64,000 nt of DNA, taken from positions 108,906 to 172,905 of the forward strand of contig DXWI01000002.1 of assembly GCA_019416935.1 (NCBI GenBank). The letters run 5' to 3'. This DNA comes from Clostridiales bacterium. GTDB lineage: Bacteria; Bacillota; Clostridia; Christensenellales; CAG-138. Shown piece after piece: positions 41,963 to 51,961 of this stretch. Made by a program: the position numbers and the translations under genes. The notes under the pieces were generated by a model. That model did no database searches and was not told where the DNA came from. It saw only the letters and a list, made by a program, of their open reading frames with translations. Numbering within the stretch: position 1 is the first letter of the stretch; every line of letters starts with the position of its first letter.

Positions 41963-42957
41963 CGTGCTATTTCCTCCTTTGAGAGTTTCTTTTTTGTGCT
42001 TCGCGTTTTGATATCGGCGTCAATTCCTTTCTCTTTCATGAGCATTTCGTTGTAGTCCTTGCCGTAAGTGGGTGGGAGATAGGTGATCTCGTAGCCTTTC
42101 TTCAGTAACGAGATCAGCGTTTGCGCCGCGCTCTGTCCTGCTTCGTCCGCGTCAAGACAAAGCCTAATCTTTTCTATCTGCGGGCTGCTCTCCAAAAACT
42201 GTGCAAGCGCAAGCGGCAAAGGGGTATCCAGTGAAAACTCGTCACAGGACTGATAAACACCGGAAAGAGAGAGGTAGTTATCCGGTTTCCACATCCGGTT
42301 TCCTTCGCGCTGCAATTCCACAAAGGAAAGGCAGTCTATGGCGCTTTCAAATACATATAGCGTTTTTTTCTCGTTGCGTGGCAGAGAAAAGGAGAACCTC
42401 TTGTCGCTGCCCTCCGATTCGCGTAAAAAAACAGAAGCGGGATTACTGCTTCTCATCATGGCGTATCTCGGGGTTTTTTTCTCGTCAAAGCCGACAAACA
42501 CACAGTTGTGACGGGTATCCTCATAAAGAAGTCCCATATCAATACACTTTTTGAGTAATTCCTGCGACAATCCTCGCGCACGAAGATAGCGAACCGCCCG
42601 TTCGTTGTCCGCATTTGCAGGAGGCAAACAAAAGGGCTTTTTCTTAGGTGGCTTTGACGTGTAGACGGGGGAAGGCGGAGCATATCCCGCCTTATCACAC
42701 AGATAGCGGACGGCGCTTACAAAGCCCATTTCCCGCACCTTTACGAGATAATCAAGGGCGGACACGCCGCCATAGCCCCGTGACCAGCGATACCACTTGC
42801 CGTTGGAGATTTTAAGGCTGTCGTTGGATCGGGTAGAATACACACCCGACGCTACTTTTACCAGCTCATGCGGTTCATACTGCTGTAAATATGAAAGCAG
42901 ATCGAGTTTTCGTGCCTGCTCGATCTGCTCTTTTGATACCTGTTTATCTGATAGCAT
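41959..42957 (-). CDS. DUF3991/TOPRIM-domain primase-like protein
   Basis: The 332-residue protein starts MLSDKQVSKEQIEQARKLDL. It has a DUF3991 region (WYRWSRGYGGVSALDYLVKV), then TOPRIM motifs: YVFESAIDCLSFVEL (catalytic Glu) and IRLCLDADEAGQSAA (D-x-D). It probably primes the complementary strand after transfer. GAGGTG precedes the ATG at 42957, overlapping the stop of the giant gene. Confidence 0.85.
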   Translation of the reverse strand: MLSDKQVSKEQIEQARKLDLLSYLQQYEPHELVKVASGVYSTRSNDSLKISNGKWYRWSRGYGGVSALDYLVKVREMGFVSAVRYLCDKAGYAPPSPVYTSKPPKKKPFCLPPANADNERAVRYLRARGLSQELLKKCIDMGLLYEDTRHNCVFVGFDEKKTPRYAMMRSSNPASVFLRESEGSDKRFSFSLPRNEKKTLYVFESAIDCLSFVELQREGNRMWKPDNYLSLSGVYQSCDEFSLDTPLPLALAQFLESSPQIEKIRLCLDADEAGQSAAQTLISLLKKGYEITYLPPTYGKDYNEMLMKEKGIDADIKTRSTKKKLSKEEIAR

Positions 42958-42961
42958 TTTG

Positions 42962-45900
42962 TCACCTCGCTTCACCGACACATAGCGGCGATATTTCCTC
43001 CTGTTCTTCCGGCAGGGTATCCAGATTTTCCGGCTCTCGTTTGTCAATGCTTAACAGTGCATCGAGTGTGGCGAGCCGCTTCGTTTTTTCTGCAAGCTCC
43101 TGTTCCTGCTGAAAGGGTTTCTGAATCTCCAGCTTTGCATTTTCAAGCTGTGTATTTAACTCCTGTATGCTTTTGTTGCAGGTATCCAGACGCTCCGGCA
43201 ATTTACTCAGTGCATTTTCCATGCGCTGTATATTGCCAAGCACATCTGCGCCAAGGTCTACGGTATGCGACGCCATACCTTTCATCGTCAAACGGAAGGT
43301 TTTTGCAACCGTGTCATAGTGCAAAAGCAGTGTGAATCCGCGATACATACCGATTTCCCTTTGCTCCGGGTTGGTCATGGACTTACAAATACCGATCAGC
43401 TCCGTACCGGCGTCCTTCTTTTCCGCATATTGCTGATCCTGCAAGGTCATTCCCGGAAAGTCGTCCGTTTTGTTTTGCCCGTATAACGCAATGTCGGCAG
43501 CATAATCCTGAGCCCGTTCCGTCATATAGCGGATTTCACTCGGGAAGTATTTGAGCACTTTATCTTCCAGCGCGTATTTCTGGCTCAGGTAGTTGGCTTT
43601 TACGAGTTTGAGCCGTGCAACTTCCACGTCAAGTGTCATCTTTTCCATGATATATGGATTGTCTACGGCAAGCGCCTTTACCTCTGCATAAGAAAGCGCC
43701 TGTTCGTCGATGTCCTCACAAGAGCGAACAGGCGTTTTGGAAGTCATGATTTGGCTGATAAATTTCTGTTTGTTTTCAATCGTTTGCCACATATAGGCGT
43801 CAAACGTACCTTTAGTCACATATCGGTATACCTCCACATGATTGTTTTCGTTTCCCTGCCGAATCATTCTGCCTTCGCGCTGTTCAATATCCGATGGCCT
43901 CCAGGGAATGTCCAGATGGTGCAAGGCAATCAGTTTGCGCTGCACATTCGTTCCTGCGCCCATCTTAAAGGTGCTGCCGATCAGTACCCGCACCTGTCCG
44001 GCGCGGACTTTGGAAAAGAGGGCGCTTTTCTGCACCTCGGTCTTTGCGTCATGGATAAAGGCAATCTCAGACTTGGGAATCCCTTGCTCCATGAGTCTTT
44101 CTTTCAAATCCGTATACACGTCCTGAAAGATTGGTGCTGCTTCCAGCTCGTTTCCGGCACTTTCTCCCGGATTCGCGGATTTTGGTGTAGACAGGTCGCA
44201 AAAGACAAGCTGCGTCAGCGCCTGTTCTCGCGTTCTTTCCCATACGGAGTAAATGTTTGCGGCGCAGATGTTGACTTTGCTGTTTTCATCATCGGGCAGC
44301 ATACTGTTTACCAGCCGCTGTTCGAGTGCGAGTTTGCGCCCGTCATTTGTAATACGGAGCATATTGTCGATATGCGGATCCACATCACCGCTGCGCACTT
44401 TTTCTGCCCGGTCTGCAAGAGCCGATACCATATCTTTCTGATATCCAGACGGTTCAAGAGACACATTGATATACTCTGCTTCCGGTACGGGGAGATTCAG
44501 CATATCTGCGGTTTGAATGTCCGCGACCTCCTTGAACATGGAAATCAGCTCGGGCAGATTGTAGAACCGCGAAAACCGCGTTTTTGCCCGGTAACCCGTT
44601 CCCTCCGGCGCAAGCTCGATGGCTGTGACCGTCTCTCCGAAAGTGGAAGCCCATGCGTCAAAGTGCGTCAAATTTTTTGCCTTCAAAAGATCATATTGCA
44701 AATATCGCTGCATGGTATACATCTCCGTCATGGAATTGCTGATAGGCGTTCCTGTTGCAAACACAACTCCTTTGCCGCCCGTCAGCTCGTCCATGTATCT
44801 GCATTTCATAAACAGATCGCTGCTTTTTTGCGCTTCAGTCTGAGATAGTCCTGCCACATTGCGCATTTTTGTGACGAGAAACAGGTTCTTGTAGAAATGC
44901 GCCTCGTCCACAAACAATCTGTCTACGCCGAGTTCCTCAAAGGTGATGACGTCGTCTTTGCGGCTCTGGTCACTGAGTTTTTCCAGCTTCAGTTTCAAGT
45001 TTTTTCGGAGCTTCTCCATTTGCTTGATGGTGAAGCGCTCTGCCCGCTCCTGTTTCGCCTGGGCGATTCCCTGGGTGATTTCGTCGATCTGCTCTTGCAA
45101 TATTGCCGCCTGTTTCTCCCTGCTCAACGGGATTTTTTCAAACTGAGAGTGCCCGATGATAACGGCGTCGTAGTCGCCCGTGGCGATTCTGGAGCAGAAC
45201 CGCTTGCGATTGTGCGTTTCAAAGTCCCGCTTCGTCGCAACAAGGATATTTGCTGCCGGATAAAGCTGTAAGAACTCGCTTGCCCATTGTTCGGTTAAAT
45301 GATTGGGAACAACGAACAGGCTTTTTTCACAAAGGCCAAGCCGTTTACTCTCCATGGCAGCAGCGGTCATTTCAAAGGTTTTGCCTGCACCTACCACATG
45401 ACCTAACAGGGTGTTGCCGCCGTACAATATCCTCGCCACGGCGTTTGTCTGGTGCTGCCGCAGCGTAATTTCGGGGTTCATGCCCACAAACCGAATATGG
45501 CTGCCGTCGTATTCCCGGGGACGAATGGAGTTAAATTCCTCGTTATACAGTTTGGTAAGCAAATCGCGCCTCGCTGCGTCCTTCCAGATCCATTCGGCAA
45601 ACTGGTCCTTGATTGCCTGCTGCTTTTGCTGTGCAAGAATCGTTTCCTTTTTGTTCAGTACCCGCTGTTCATTTCCGTTGATATCCTGAACGGTATCAAA
45701 CACACGGACGTCTTTGAGGTTCAGCGTTTCTTCGATGATCTTGTAGGCATTTACCCGTTTTGTCCCATAGGTGATATTGACTGCGACATTTTCGTAGTCG
45801 GCGTTTTTGTTCTCGATATTCCAGATTGCCGTCGGTCTGGAATAACGTACTTTGATCTTGTTTCTGGCGTAATAAGAAGGAGACAGGAGATCAAATATAA

Positions 45901-48900
45901 ATTGCTGAACCGTCTCCACGGGAAGCCAGGTTGCGCCAAGCCGCACGTCGATCTCACTGGCGCTAAGATCTTTCGGCTGCACGCTTGTAAGGGCTTCCAC
46001 ATTGGCGGTGTAATCTTCTGAATTTAGCGCCATGCTGCGCTTTGCCCATTCCAGCTTTTCGCGGACATTGCCCGAAAGATATTCATCGGCGGGTAGATAT
46101 TTCTCCTGCTCTTTGCTGCCGTAACCATGCATGGGATTTAAGAAGATAGCCCCTTTTAGCTCATCGAAAAGCTGTTCTTCCGTCTTTCCGGTAAGCTCAA
46201 TCATATATGCCATATCCACTTTAGCCTTTTCACCAATGGACAGGGCAAGTGCTTCCGAAGCCGTATCGACCGACGTAATAGTGCTTTGCTGCCGGATCGT
46301 GCGCTTTGTAAACATATCCGCTTTGCGCTTCAGATTTCCATACTCGTCCAGTTCCTCGAGCGAACAGAGCAGCGGATAGCTGCTGTCGTCTGAAAAAGCC
46401 AGCCTGTTAGCGCGGGAATTGAGCAATCCGTACTGCTTCGTATAACCGTCGTACAGGGTGTTTAAGTTTTTCTGTTCCCGCTCTATGACCTCGTCCGGAT
46501 AGCCTTCCATCTGGTATTCGATCAAGCGCCTTGTACAGTCTCGGATCTCCATCATGCCTTTCACGCGGTTCTCGGCGGTGAGCGACATTTCTATCCTTTT
46601 CATGCGGCTGTTTTCGCGGTAATAGATATTGCCGTCTGCAAGAGTGAATGAGAAATTCCGTACAGACGGATCGGCGGGAATACTTTCTTCTGTTTCTTCG
46701 GCGAATTCTTCCTGCTGGTCACGGTCGTATTCCGTGATGTTGCCATGTATATTGGAAATGGCGTCCGCAAGCTGATCGGAAAGTTCTGCACCGGCAAGCG
46801 GCTTCACAGTACATTCCTGTTTGCCGTACTGCGTGCTTTCCTCGGTCAGTTCACCCAGCACCATGTCGGGATTGTCCACAAAGTATTGGTTTATGGCATA
46901 TCCCTGTTCCGTTTTACCAAGATGTACCCATGCAGGCTCGATAGCAACGGGGCGGTCACGCTTTTGTAGAAACAAAATGTCGGTTACGACGCCTGTACCT
47001 GCGTTGGCAAGAAAGGCATTGTTTGGCAAGCGGATTGCTCCCAGAAGTTCTGCCCGCTCGGCAATGTACTTGCGAACCGCAGGATTCTTTTTGTCCATCG
47101 TACCCGATGAGGTAATGAACGCCACCACGCCGCCGGGGCGCACCTTGTCCAAAGTTTTGGCAAAAAAGTAGTCGTGAATTAAAAAACGGTGTTTGTCATA
47201 TCGTTTATCTGCGACGCCATAATCGCCGAACGGAACATTGCCGATGGCGAGATCGAAAAAGCTGTCTGGCAGATTGGTTGCTTCAAAACCTTCAATCGCA
47301 ATGTTTGCCGTCTGATAAAGCTGCCGTGCGATTCTGCCCGTGATCGGGTCAAGTTCCACACCGTAGAGCTTGCTGTTCTTCATACTTTCGGGCAGTAAGC
47401 CAAAGAAATTGCCGATCCCGCAGGACGGCTCTAGCACATTGCCCGTGGTGAAACCCATGTTCTCAATGCACTTGTAAATCGCCCTTATGACCGTGGGACT
47501 GGTATAATGCGCGTTGAGCGTGGAAGCTCTTGCCGCCTCGTATTCTTCGGGGGATAAAGCTGTGTACAGCTCCATAAACTCAGATGCCCATGCAGCGTTG
47601 TCCTCGTCAAAGGCTTGAGGAATGCCGCCCCAGCCCACATAGCGGGATAAAACCTCCTGTTCCTCGGGGGTTGCAAGGCGGTTTCCCAGCTCAATGGTCT
47701 GCAAGGTGTTGATCGCGTCCATATTCATGCGAAACTTGGCTTTTGCACCGCCGTGACCGAGGTTGTCGTCCGTGATATGGAAATTGTGTTTTAATGGTTT
47801 TTCCTGATCGGGCGCTGTTTTCAGCGTTCTAATTTCTATATCAAAGGGAAGATTGTTTTTTTCGGCAGGGTAAAAAGCGACGGTGGTTTCGAGTGTAGAT
47901 GGTTGTTCATGATTGCTTTCTTCTGAAAACTTATCTATCGCCAGTATGCCATCAAATGCTTCAATTTCTTCCCGTGTTTCAGCAACAGCTTCCGTGCCAT
48001 CGTCATAGCAGAGGTAAACGATTTCACCCATATCAAACATTTCAAGAGCCTCAGTTTTATCCAGCAGCTCCATGTCGGCAAATCTGTCGCTTTCTTCTTC
48101 GGGCAGTTTCTCTTGAAGATTTGGCTCGGTCACAGTTCGATGGGTCATGGTGGGATAAAAGGCTGCGTTGCGCTCGTCCTGTTCCAACAAATGATGGAAT
48201 GTCTCGCGATTTTCCGCCCGAAAAACAGGGTACAGGAGCGCGGGGTCAAGGAGCTGCACCTCGCTGTCCGTAATACGGGTAATCTGAAAAGCGGTACCTT
48301 CAAGGTAGACGGTATCTCCTACGGCGTACACATAAGGGGTTTCCCCTTCAGAGCGTTGAGGCGCTTTCGCCGGCTGCTCTGCGTTTTCCACGATCAGATG
48401 GTCGTTCTGTGGATTTTCCCGCAAACGCCTCTCGAACACATCTCGTGGCATATCTTCCGACAGCAGGGGGTATTTCGGGTCGGATAGCGTAACGGTATTC
48501 TCGTCGTATCCAAGTACGGTATAACTTTGCGCGCCAAGCTGTACTTCGTCGCCAAGAGAATAGCGGTATTGCGCGTCCTTACGTTTTTCGTCCATAGCAG
48601 CGGCAGCAGCCTGCAAGGCTTCCCGTGCTGCTGCTTCTTCGCGCATGACAGCACGGCGCTGCGCTTCTTCCTTTTCATATGCAGGCAAACTTGCCTTTTC
48701 TTTTTCGGACAGGTAACGATCAAGCGCAATCAGTTCTGAAATACGGGAATGTACGGCGTTCCACCGAAACAGCATTTTATGGCGAAAACCACTATCCGAA
48801 AACTCAATCCCTTTTCCGTCGTGGCCAACAAAACCGCTGCTACCGTCCAGATAAGTGTGGGAATGACCACCGATCCCGTATTCTTTTTTCAAAAATTGAA

Positions 48901-50275
48901 TGGCGCTCTCTTTGCTTGGCTGCGTTTGATAGAAAGCATAGATGCGATACTTACCATGGGAAAATCCGCTTCCCAAGCACAATTCGTTATCAAAATCCGC
49001 TTGAGAGACAGAAAAGACGGAGGATGTTTTGTCCTCCGTCTTTTCAAGTAGGGAAAGCTGTTCCTTTTCTGTGGGAAAAAGCGAGGTTAGCTGTAGATCA
49101 CCTCTTTGAGAACGATCTCCTCCGCTGTGTGCAGCAGATTGTTCATCAGCCCCACCCATTTCATCTGATCGTGGGCTTTCAGTTCCTCCGTCACTCCCTC
49201 GGCTTTCGCCATGTGTTTCATGATCTGTTCGACCTGTGTCCTCGCTAATCTGTCCGTCTCCAGAAGATGTTCGTCCAGCTTCCCCGTCAGCAGCAGTTCG
49301 TTGTAAGTCCCCTTGCGGTGCTCTTTGAGAAACGCTTTGCGCATTCTGCCGTATTTCCCGATCAGTTCCGTTGGCTGTTCGTCCATCTCCAGATTCGGAA
49401 TCAGATAATCTCCGTTCTGCCTGTATGTCAGTTCCATGTTCACGGCTCCTTTCATGCTTTGTATTTTCATCTATATTTTGCAAAACGTGGTTTTGATTTG
49501 CAAGTGTACGACTTCTTTCAAACGCAATGCTTCTCACGCTGCGTTCGATCTGCCGCAATACCATCTCGGAAATATCCGCCGTTGCCGCGCCAAGCTGGGA
49601 GATTGTTGCAGGCGTGTTAAAATCCATGACCGCTATGAAATCCTGTTTTTCAAAGTATTCCCGCGGGGAAAGCCCAAGACGTCTCATGACCACATAGGCG
49701 GCGCTTTTCTCCAACATTTCCTCAAACCATACGGAGATATTAAACTCGTCATATTCTTCCAGATTGCTTCCGGAAAGGGATTGCAAAAGCGCACTCTTGT
49801 AATCTGCGCTGTTATCCTGGACTGCATTATGAATCACCCCGTTCAGCTGATCGGAAAAAGGCAGCTCCGCATACTCTTCAATCTCACCGAATCTGTTCGT
49901 GAGTTCTTCCAGAATCCTATCTTTCTGTTCCTCTCCAAGCTGCCAGAGCGCAAACGGAATATTACTCCGCGTATGGGTATCTGATACATCAAAGACGTAA
50001 CGCAGTCGCGTCCTATCACCGGAATCATCGATCAAGGCGATTCCTTTCGCGCCTTTGTTCACCCAGCGTTTGAACTGGGGCGAGTTCCATAGTTCGATGG
50101 GGGCACAGGCAGTGGCGTCCGGTCGCTGTGCGTAAATCATGACCTGCTCGTGCCACGGGTACTTGTACAGCCACGCCGCAGAATCTAAAAAGCTTAACCA
50201 CTCATCGGTAGAATGGGTGAGCCTGTTCATGGTATCATGCGATAGCGCAGATACCTTTTGCAGTTTTGTCGCCAA
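42962..50275 (-). CDS. Giant ICE protein: ArdC-like/N6-methylase/SNF2-like helicase
   Basis: About 2437 residues. Order: ArdC-like N-terminus (WLYKYPWHEQVMIYAQRPDA), a low-complexity linker at roughly residues 270-400, LPD/YodL-like beta segments, an N6-adenine methylase domain (SAM loop GNVLEPSCGIGNFFGLLPES, catalytic NVPFGDYGV), and a helicase (Walker A LLGHVVGAGKTFEMT, DEAH-type LFVDEAHFYKNLF, motif VI IEQREGRMIRQGN). Such proteins are found in Tn1549-like ICEs and may protect and unwind the transferred DNA. The TTG at 50275 is preferred because AAGGAGG precedes it; the frame is open to 50329. The linker is overprinted by TnpV. Confidence 0.88.
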   Translation of the reverse strand: MATKLQKVSALSHDTMNRLTHSTDEWLSFLDSAAWLYKYPWHEQVMIYAQRPDATACAPIELWNSPQFKRWVNKGAKGIALIDDSGDRTRLRYVFDVSDTHTRSNIPFALWQLGEEQKDRILEELTNRFGEIEEYAELPFSDQLNGVIHNAVQDNSADYKSALLQSLSGSNLEEYDEFNISVWFEEMLEKSAAYVVMRRLGLSPREYFEKQDFIAVMDFNTPATISQLGAATADISEMVLRQIERSVRSIAFERSRTLANQNHVLQNIDENTKHERSREHGTDIQAERRLSDSESGDGRTANGTDREIRQNAQSVSQRAPQGDLQRTAADGEAGRTSSGDGQISEDTGRTDHETHGESRGSDGGTESPRSDEMGGADEQSAAHSGGDRSQRGDLQLTSLFPTEKEQLSLLEKTEDKTSSVFSVSQADFDNELCLGSGFSHGKYRIYAFYQTQPSKESAIQFLKKEYGIGGHSHTYLDGSSGFVGHDGKGIEFSDSGFRHKMLFRWNAVHSRISELIALDRYLSEKEKASLPAYEKEEAQRRAVMREEAAAREALQAAAAAMDEKRKDAQYRYSLGDEVQLGAQSYTVLGYDENTVTLSDPKYPLLSEDMPRDVFERRLRENPQNDHLIVENAEQPAKAPQRSEGETPYVYAVGDTVYLEGTAFQITRITDSEVQLLDPALLYPVFRAENRETFHHLLEQDERNAAFYPTMTHRTVTEPNLQEKLPEEESDRFADMELLDKTEALEMFDMGEIVYLCYDDGTEAVAETREEIEAFDGILAIDKFSEESNHEQPSTLETTVAFYPAEKNNLPFDIEIRTLKTAPDQEKPLKHNFHITDDNLGHGGAKAKFRMNMDAINTLQTIELGNRLATPEEQEVLSRYVGWGGIPQAFDEDNAAWASEFMELYTALSPEEYEAARASTLNAHYTSPTVIRAIYKCIENMGFTTGNVLEPSCGIGNFFGLLPESMKNSKLYGVELDPITGRIARQLYQTANIAIEGFEATNLPDSFFDLAIGNVPFGDYGVADKRYDKHRFLIHDYFFAKTLDKVRPGGVVAFITSSGTMDKKNPAVRKYIAERAELLGAIRLPNNAFLANAGTGVVTDILFLQKRDRPVAIEPAWVHLGKTEQGYAINQYFVDNPDMVLGELTEESTQYGKQECTVKPLAGAELSDQLADAISNIHGNITEYDRDQQEEFAEETEESIPADPSVRNFSFTLADGNIYYRENSRMKRIEMSLTAENRVKGMMEIRDCTRRLIEYQMEGYPDEVIEREQKNLNTLYDGYTKQYGLLNSRANRLAFSDDSSYPLLCSLEELDEYGNLKRKADMFTKRTIRQQSTITSVDTASEALALSIGEKAKVDMAYMIELTGKTEEQLFDELKGAIFLNPMHGYGSKEQEKYLPADEYLSGNVREKLEWAKRSMALNSEDYTANVEALTSVQPKDLSASEIDVRLGATWLPVETVQQFIFDLLSPSYYARNKIKVRYSRPTAIWNIENKNADYENVAVNITYGTKRVNAYKIIEETLNLKDVRVFDTVQDINGNEQRVLNKKETILAQQKQQAIKDQFAEWIWKDAARRDLLTKLYNEEFNSIRPREYDGSHIRFVGMNPEITLRQHQTNAVARILYGGNTLLGHVVGAGKTFEMTAAAMESKRLGLCEKSLFVVPNHLTEQWASEFLQLYPAANILVATKRDFETHNRKRFCSRIATGDYDAVIIGHSQFEKIPLSREKQAAILQEQIDEITQGIAQAKQERAERFTIKQMEKLRKNLKLKLEKLSDQSRKDDVITFEELGVDRLFVDEAHFYKNLFLVTKMRNVAGLSQTEAQKSSDLFMKCRYMDELTGGKGVVFATGTPISNSMTEMYTMQRYLQYDLLKAKNLTHFDAWASTFGETVTAIELAPEGTGYRAKTRFSRFYNLPELISMFKEVADIQTADMLNLPVPEAEYINVSLEPSGYQKDMVSALADRAEKVRSGDVDPHIDNMLRITNDGRKLALEQRLVNSMLPDDENSKVNICAANIYSVWERTREQALTQLVFCDLSTPKSANPGESAGNELEAAPIFQDVYTDLKERLMEQGIPKSEIAFIHDAKTEVQKSALFSKVRAGQVRVLIGSTFKMGAGTNVQRKLIALHHLDIPWRPSDIEQREGRMIRQGNENNHVEVYRYVTKGTFDAYMWQTIENKQKFISQIMTSKTPVRSCEDIDEQALSYAEVKALAVDNPYIMEKMTLDVEVARLKLVKANYLSQKYALEDKVLKYFPSEIRYMTERAQDYAADIALYGQNKTDDFPGMTLQDQQYAEKKDAGTELIGICKSMTNPEQREIGMYRGFTLLLHYDTVAKTFRLTMKGMASHTVDLGADVLGNIQRMENALSKLPERLDTCNKSIQELNTQLENAKLEIQKPFQQEQELAEKTKRLATLDALLSIDKREPENLDTLPEEQEEISPLCVGEAR
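49087..49437 (-). CDS. tnpV: TnpV-family protein, encoded inside the giant gene in another frame
   Basis: The 116-residue protein MELTYRQNGDYLIPNLEMDE, GKYGRMRKAFLKEHRKGTYN, LLLTGKLDEHLLETDRLA, EGVTEELKAHDQMKWVGLMN matches the TnpV family in sequence and length. An exact AAAGGAG lies nine bases before its ATG. It is on the same strand as the giant gene but one frame off, fully inside it. In the giant frame the same DNA gives a Ser/Gly/Arg/Glu-rich linker, so TnpV is the structurally constrained product. Function unknown; first named in Tn4451-like transposons. Confidence 0.8.
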   Translation of the reverse strand: MELTYRQNGDYLIPNLEMDEQPTELIGKYGRMRKAFLKEHRKGTYNELLLTGKLDEHLLETDRLARTQVEQIMKHMAKAEGVTEELKAHDQMKWVGLMNNLLHTAEEIVLKEVIYS

Positions 50276-50288
50276 TTCTATCGCCTCC

Positions 50289-50879
50289 TTATCGTTCAAA
50301 CTGATTCTGTTTCTTTTTTTGCTCTTCAAACAGGCGCTCTTTTGCCCAGCCCGGAATACGCTCCGGTTTTATTACGCCGAAAATATCCTCTCGGTTATAA
50401 CGCATTTCACGGTTATCGTACACAGCCCTTACATAAACGGCTCTGCCGCGTGCAGATTCGCTGCACCCAAAGCCACTCTCCGCTCTGCAAAGCTGATAGT
50501 CCGCTGTCTGTTTGTCCCTTTGCAGAATTTCAGATCGGATAACAATGAGCTTGCCTGCATAATGTTCGTGTTCGCTGCCGGGAATACAATCATCATAGGA
50601 AAGTGTTTCAAAAATGCCGCGTTCCTGTTGTATGGAAAATGATTTTTCCGCTTCCGTTCGAACACGCTCACCAAACTCCTTCAAGGCTTCTGCATAGCTG
50701 TCTGTGGCAATGCAGTTATGATAATGCTCAATGCCGAAAATGGGGTCAAGACTGCAAAAACCGACCATATATCGTAACTCTGCCTTTTCGTCTGCACCGA
50801 ACACAATCTCTTTTCCATTGATCATTAAGGCAGATTCTATTTCATAAGAATCTGCCGTGCGTTTTTCGTTTTGATTCAT
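50289..50879 (-). CDS. ICE accessory protein, 196 residues
   Basis: MNQNEKRTADSYEIESALMI and then EKAELRYMVGFCSLDPIFGI, EHYHNCIATDSYAEALKEF. No family is recognised with certainty. It lies just before the giant gene; its TAA overlaps that gene's ribosome binding site, so the two are coupled. The C-terminal tail (ERIPGWAKERLFEEQKKKQN) resembles short tails of other ICE proteins. Confidence 0.6.
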   Translation of the reverse strand: MNQNEKRTADSYEIESALMINGKEIVFGADEKAELRYMVGFCSLDPIFGIEHYHNCIATDSYAEALKEFGERVRTEAEKSFSIQQERGIFETLSYDDCIPGSEHEHYAGKLIVIRSEILQRDKQTADYQLCRAESGFGCSESARGRAVYVRAVYDNREMRYNREDIFGVIKPERIPGWAKERLFEEQKKKQNQFER

Positions 50880-50883
50880 TCTT

Positions 50884-51423
50884 TTACCTTTCCGGCTCAT
50901 CGCGTCTTTGTGATACAAGTCTTTTGCCTTCGTCATCATAGTTCTTTGGGTTTGCCGCAGGACAGCCCCAGCCAAACATACTACCGTAAAGCATTGCCGC
51001 TTCCTGCGCCCGGGAGATATGTAGTCCTTCATTTGCAAAATCTGCCGTCCTACGGTTATACTCCCGTTCTCCCGGTCTGTTCCAATCCGATGGAAAGTAG
51101 CCGCTGATCCCTCGTTTAATATTGATTAGGTCGCCGCTCGACGGTTCTATACTGAGACACAAGGGAGGAATATAGAAGGGCTTGCCTGTTTTTTGTTCTA
51201 TGTGCTCCGCTTCCTGCCGGATTCGTTCTTCGTAGTCCCGGTATGCCTTATCTTTTTCGGAAAAGTAATGTCCCCAAAAGAAGTGGTTAGGAGCGTCGGT
51301 GCGACATTGCCAAGTGACATAAGGCTGCGGCGCATTTGGATTTTCGCCAAGTACAAATCCCTGCACGCCTACATGGAATCGTTCGATAATGCTATAACCT
51401 TGGTTGTTTGCTATGACCTTCAT
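50884..51423 (-). CDS. ICE accessory protein, 179 residues
   Basis: MKVIANNQGYSIIERFHVGV, QGFVLGENPNAPQPYVTWQC then NHFFWGHYFSEKDKAYRDYE. The pattern GFVLGENP..P.PYVTWQ..WGHY recurs in Tn1549-like ICE proteins next to the giant gene; function unknown. GGAG lies nine bases upstream. It ends five bases before the next gene. Confidence 0.6.
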   Translation of the reverse strand: MKVIANNQGYSIIERFHVGVQGFVLGENPNAPQPYVTWQCRTDAPNHFFWGHYFSEKDKAYRDYEERIRQEAEHIEQKTGKPFYIPPLCLSIEPSSGDLINIKRGISGYFPSDWNRPGEREYNRRTADFANEGLHISRAQEAAMLYGSMFGWGCPAANPKNYDDEGKRLVSQRRDEPER

Positions 51424-51478
51424 TGCAAAATCTCCTTTCAAATTTTTGTATTAAAAAAGAGCGCCGCAGCGCTCTTTA

Positions 51479-51775
51479 TCATTCAAAGTCATTTTTCGGT
51501 TTTATGTGCGGTATCTCCAGCCCTGCAAGCGTTAGCTGCATACCTAATTGAAAGCCCTTTTTGAAGTTAAGTACATCGTACTCACGGTCATTTTCATTTT
51601 TGATGTATTTTATCTGCTCAAATTGAGCTTTTTGCGTTTCATTTAGAGTTTCGCAAAACTTCTGTACTGCGTCATCATATGCGGCAGTTATGCGCTTAAA
51701 CTCCTTATCAGATATGTCAAGCTGCTCCTCCGGTTCGATCAGTCCCAAATATAACTGTTTTAATATCTCCGCCAT
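51479..51775 (-). CDS. DUF6809-like protein, 98 residues
   Basis: MAEILKQLYLGLIEPEEQLD, ETLNETQKAQFEQIKYIKNE and LNFKKGFQLGMQLTLAGLE fit the small helical DUF6809 family seen in ICEs and phages. AGGAGG-like sequence precedes the ATG. Function unknown. Confidence 0.6.
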   Translation of the reverse strand: MAEILKQLYLGLIEPEEQLDISDKEFKRITAAYDDAVQKFCETLNETQKAQFEQIKYIKNENDREYDVLNFKKGFQLGMQLTLAGLEIPHIKPKNDFE

Positions 51776-51868
51776 GTCTTTGCCTCCTGTTTTTTCTAAA
51801 CAGTAGCATTACGGAAAGAAAATGTATAGTGTGCGAGGGAGGGCAAAAGCCCTCCCAGCACAAGTCGT

Positions 51869-51958
51869 TTACTTACGCTTTTTCCTCATGTGCAAAAAAA
51901 TTGCTCCGCCTACGATTACAAGGCAAAGCGTAATCGCCAGTATTGTCTTTATTTCCAT
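51869..51958 (-). CDS. Tiny membrane protein, 29 residues
   Basis: MEIKTILAITLCLVIVGGAI followed by FLHMRKKRK: one membrane helix with a basic tail. GAGGAGG overlaps the stop of the adhesin gene just upstream. It may help the adhesin or be a small regulator. Confidence 0.6.
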   Translation of the reverse strand: MEIKTILAITLCLVIVGGAIFLHMRKKRK

Positions 51959-51961
51959 TCC

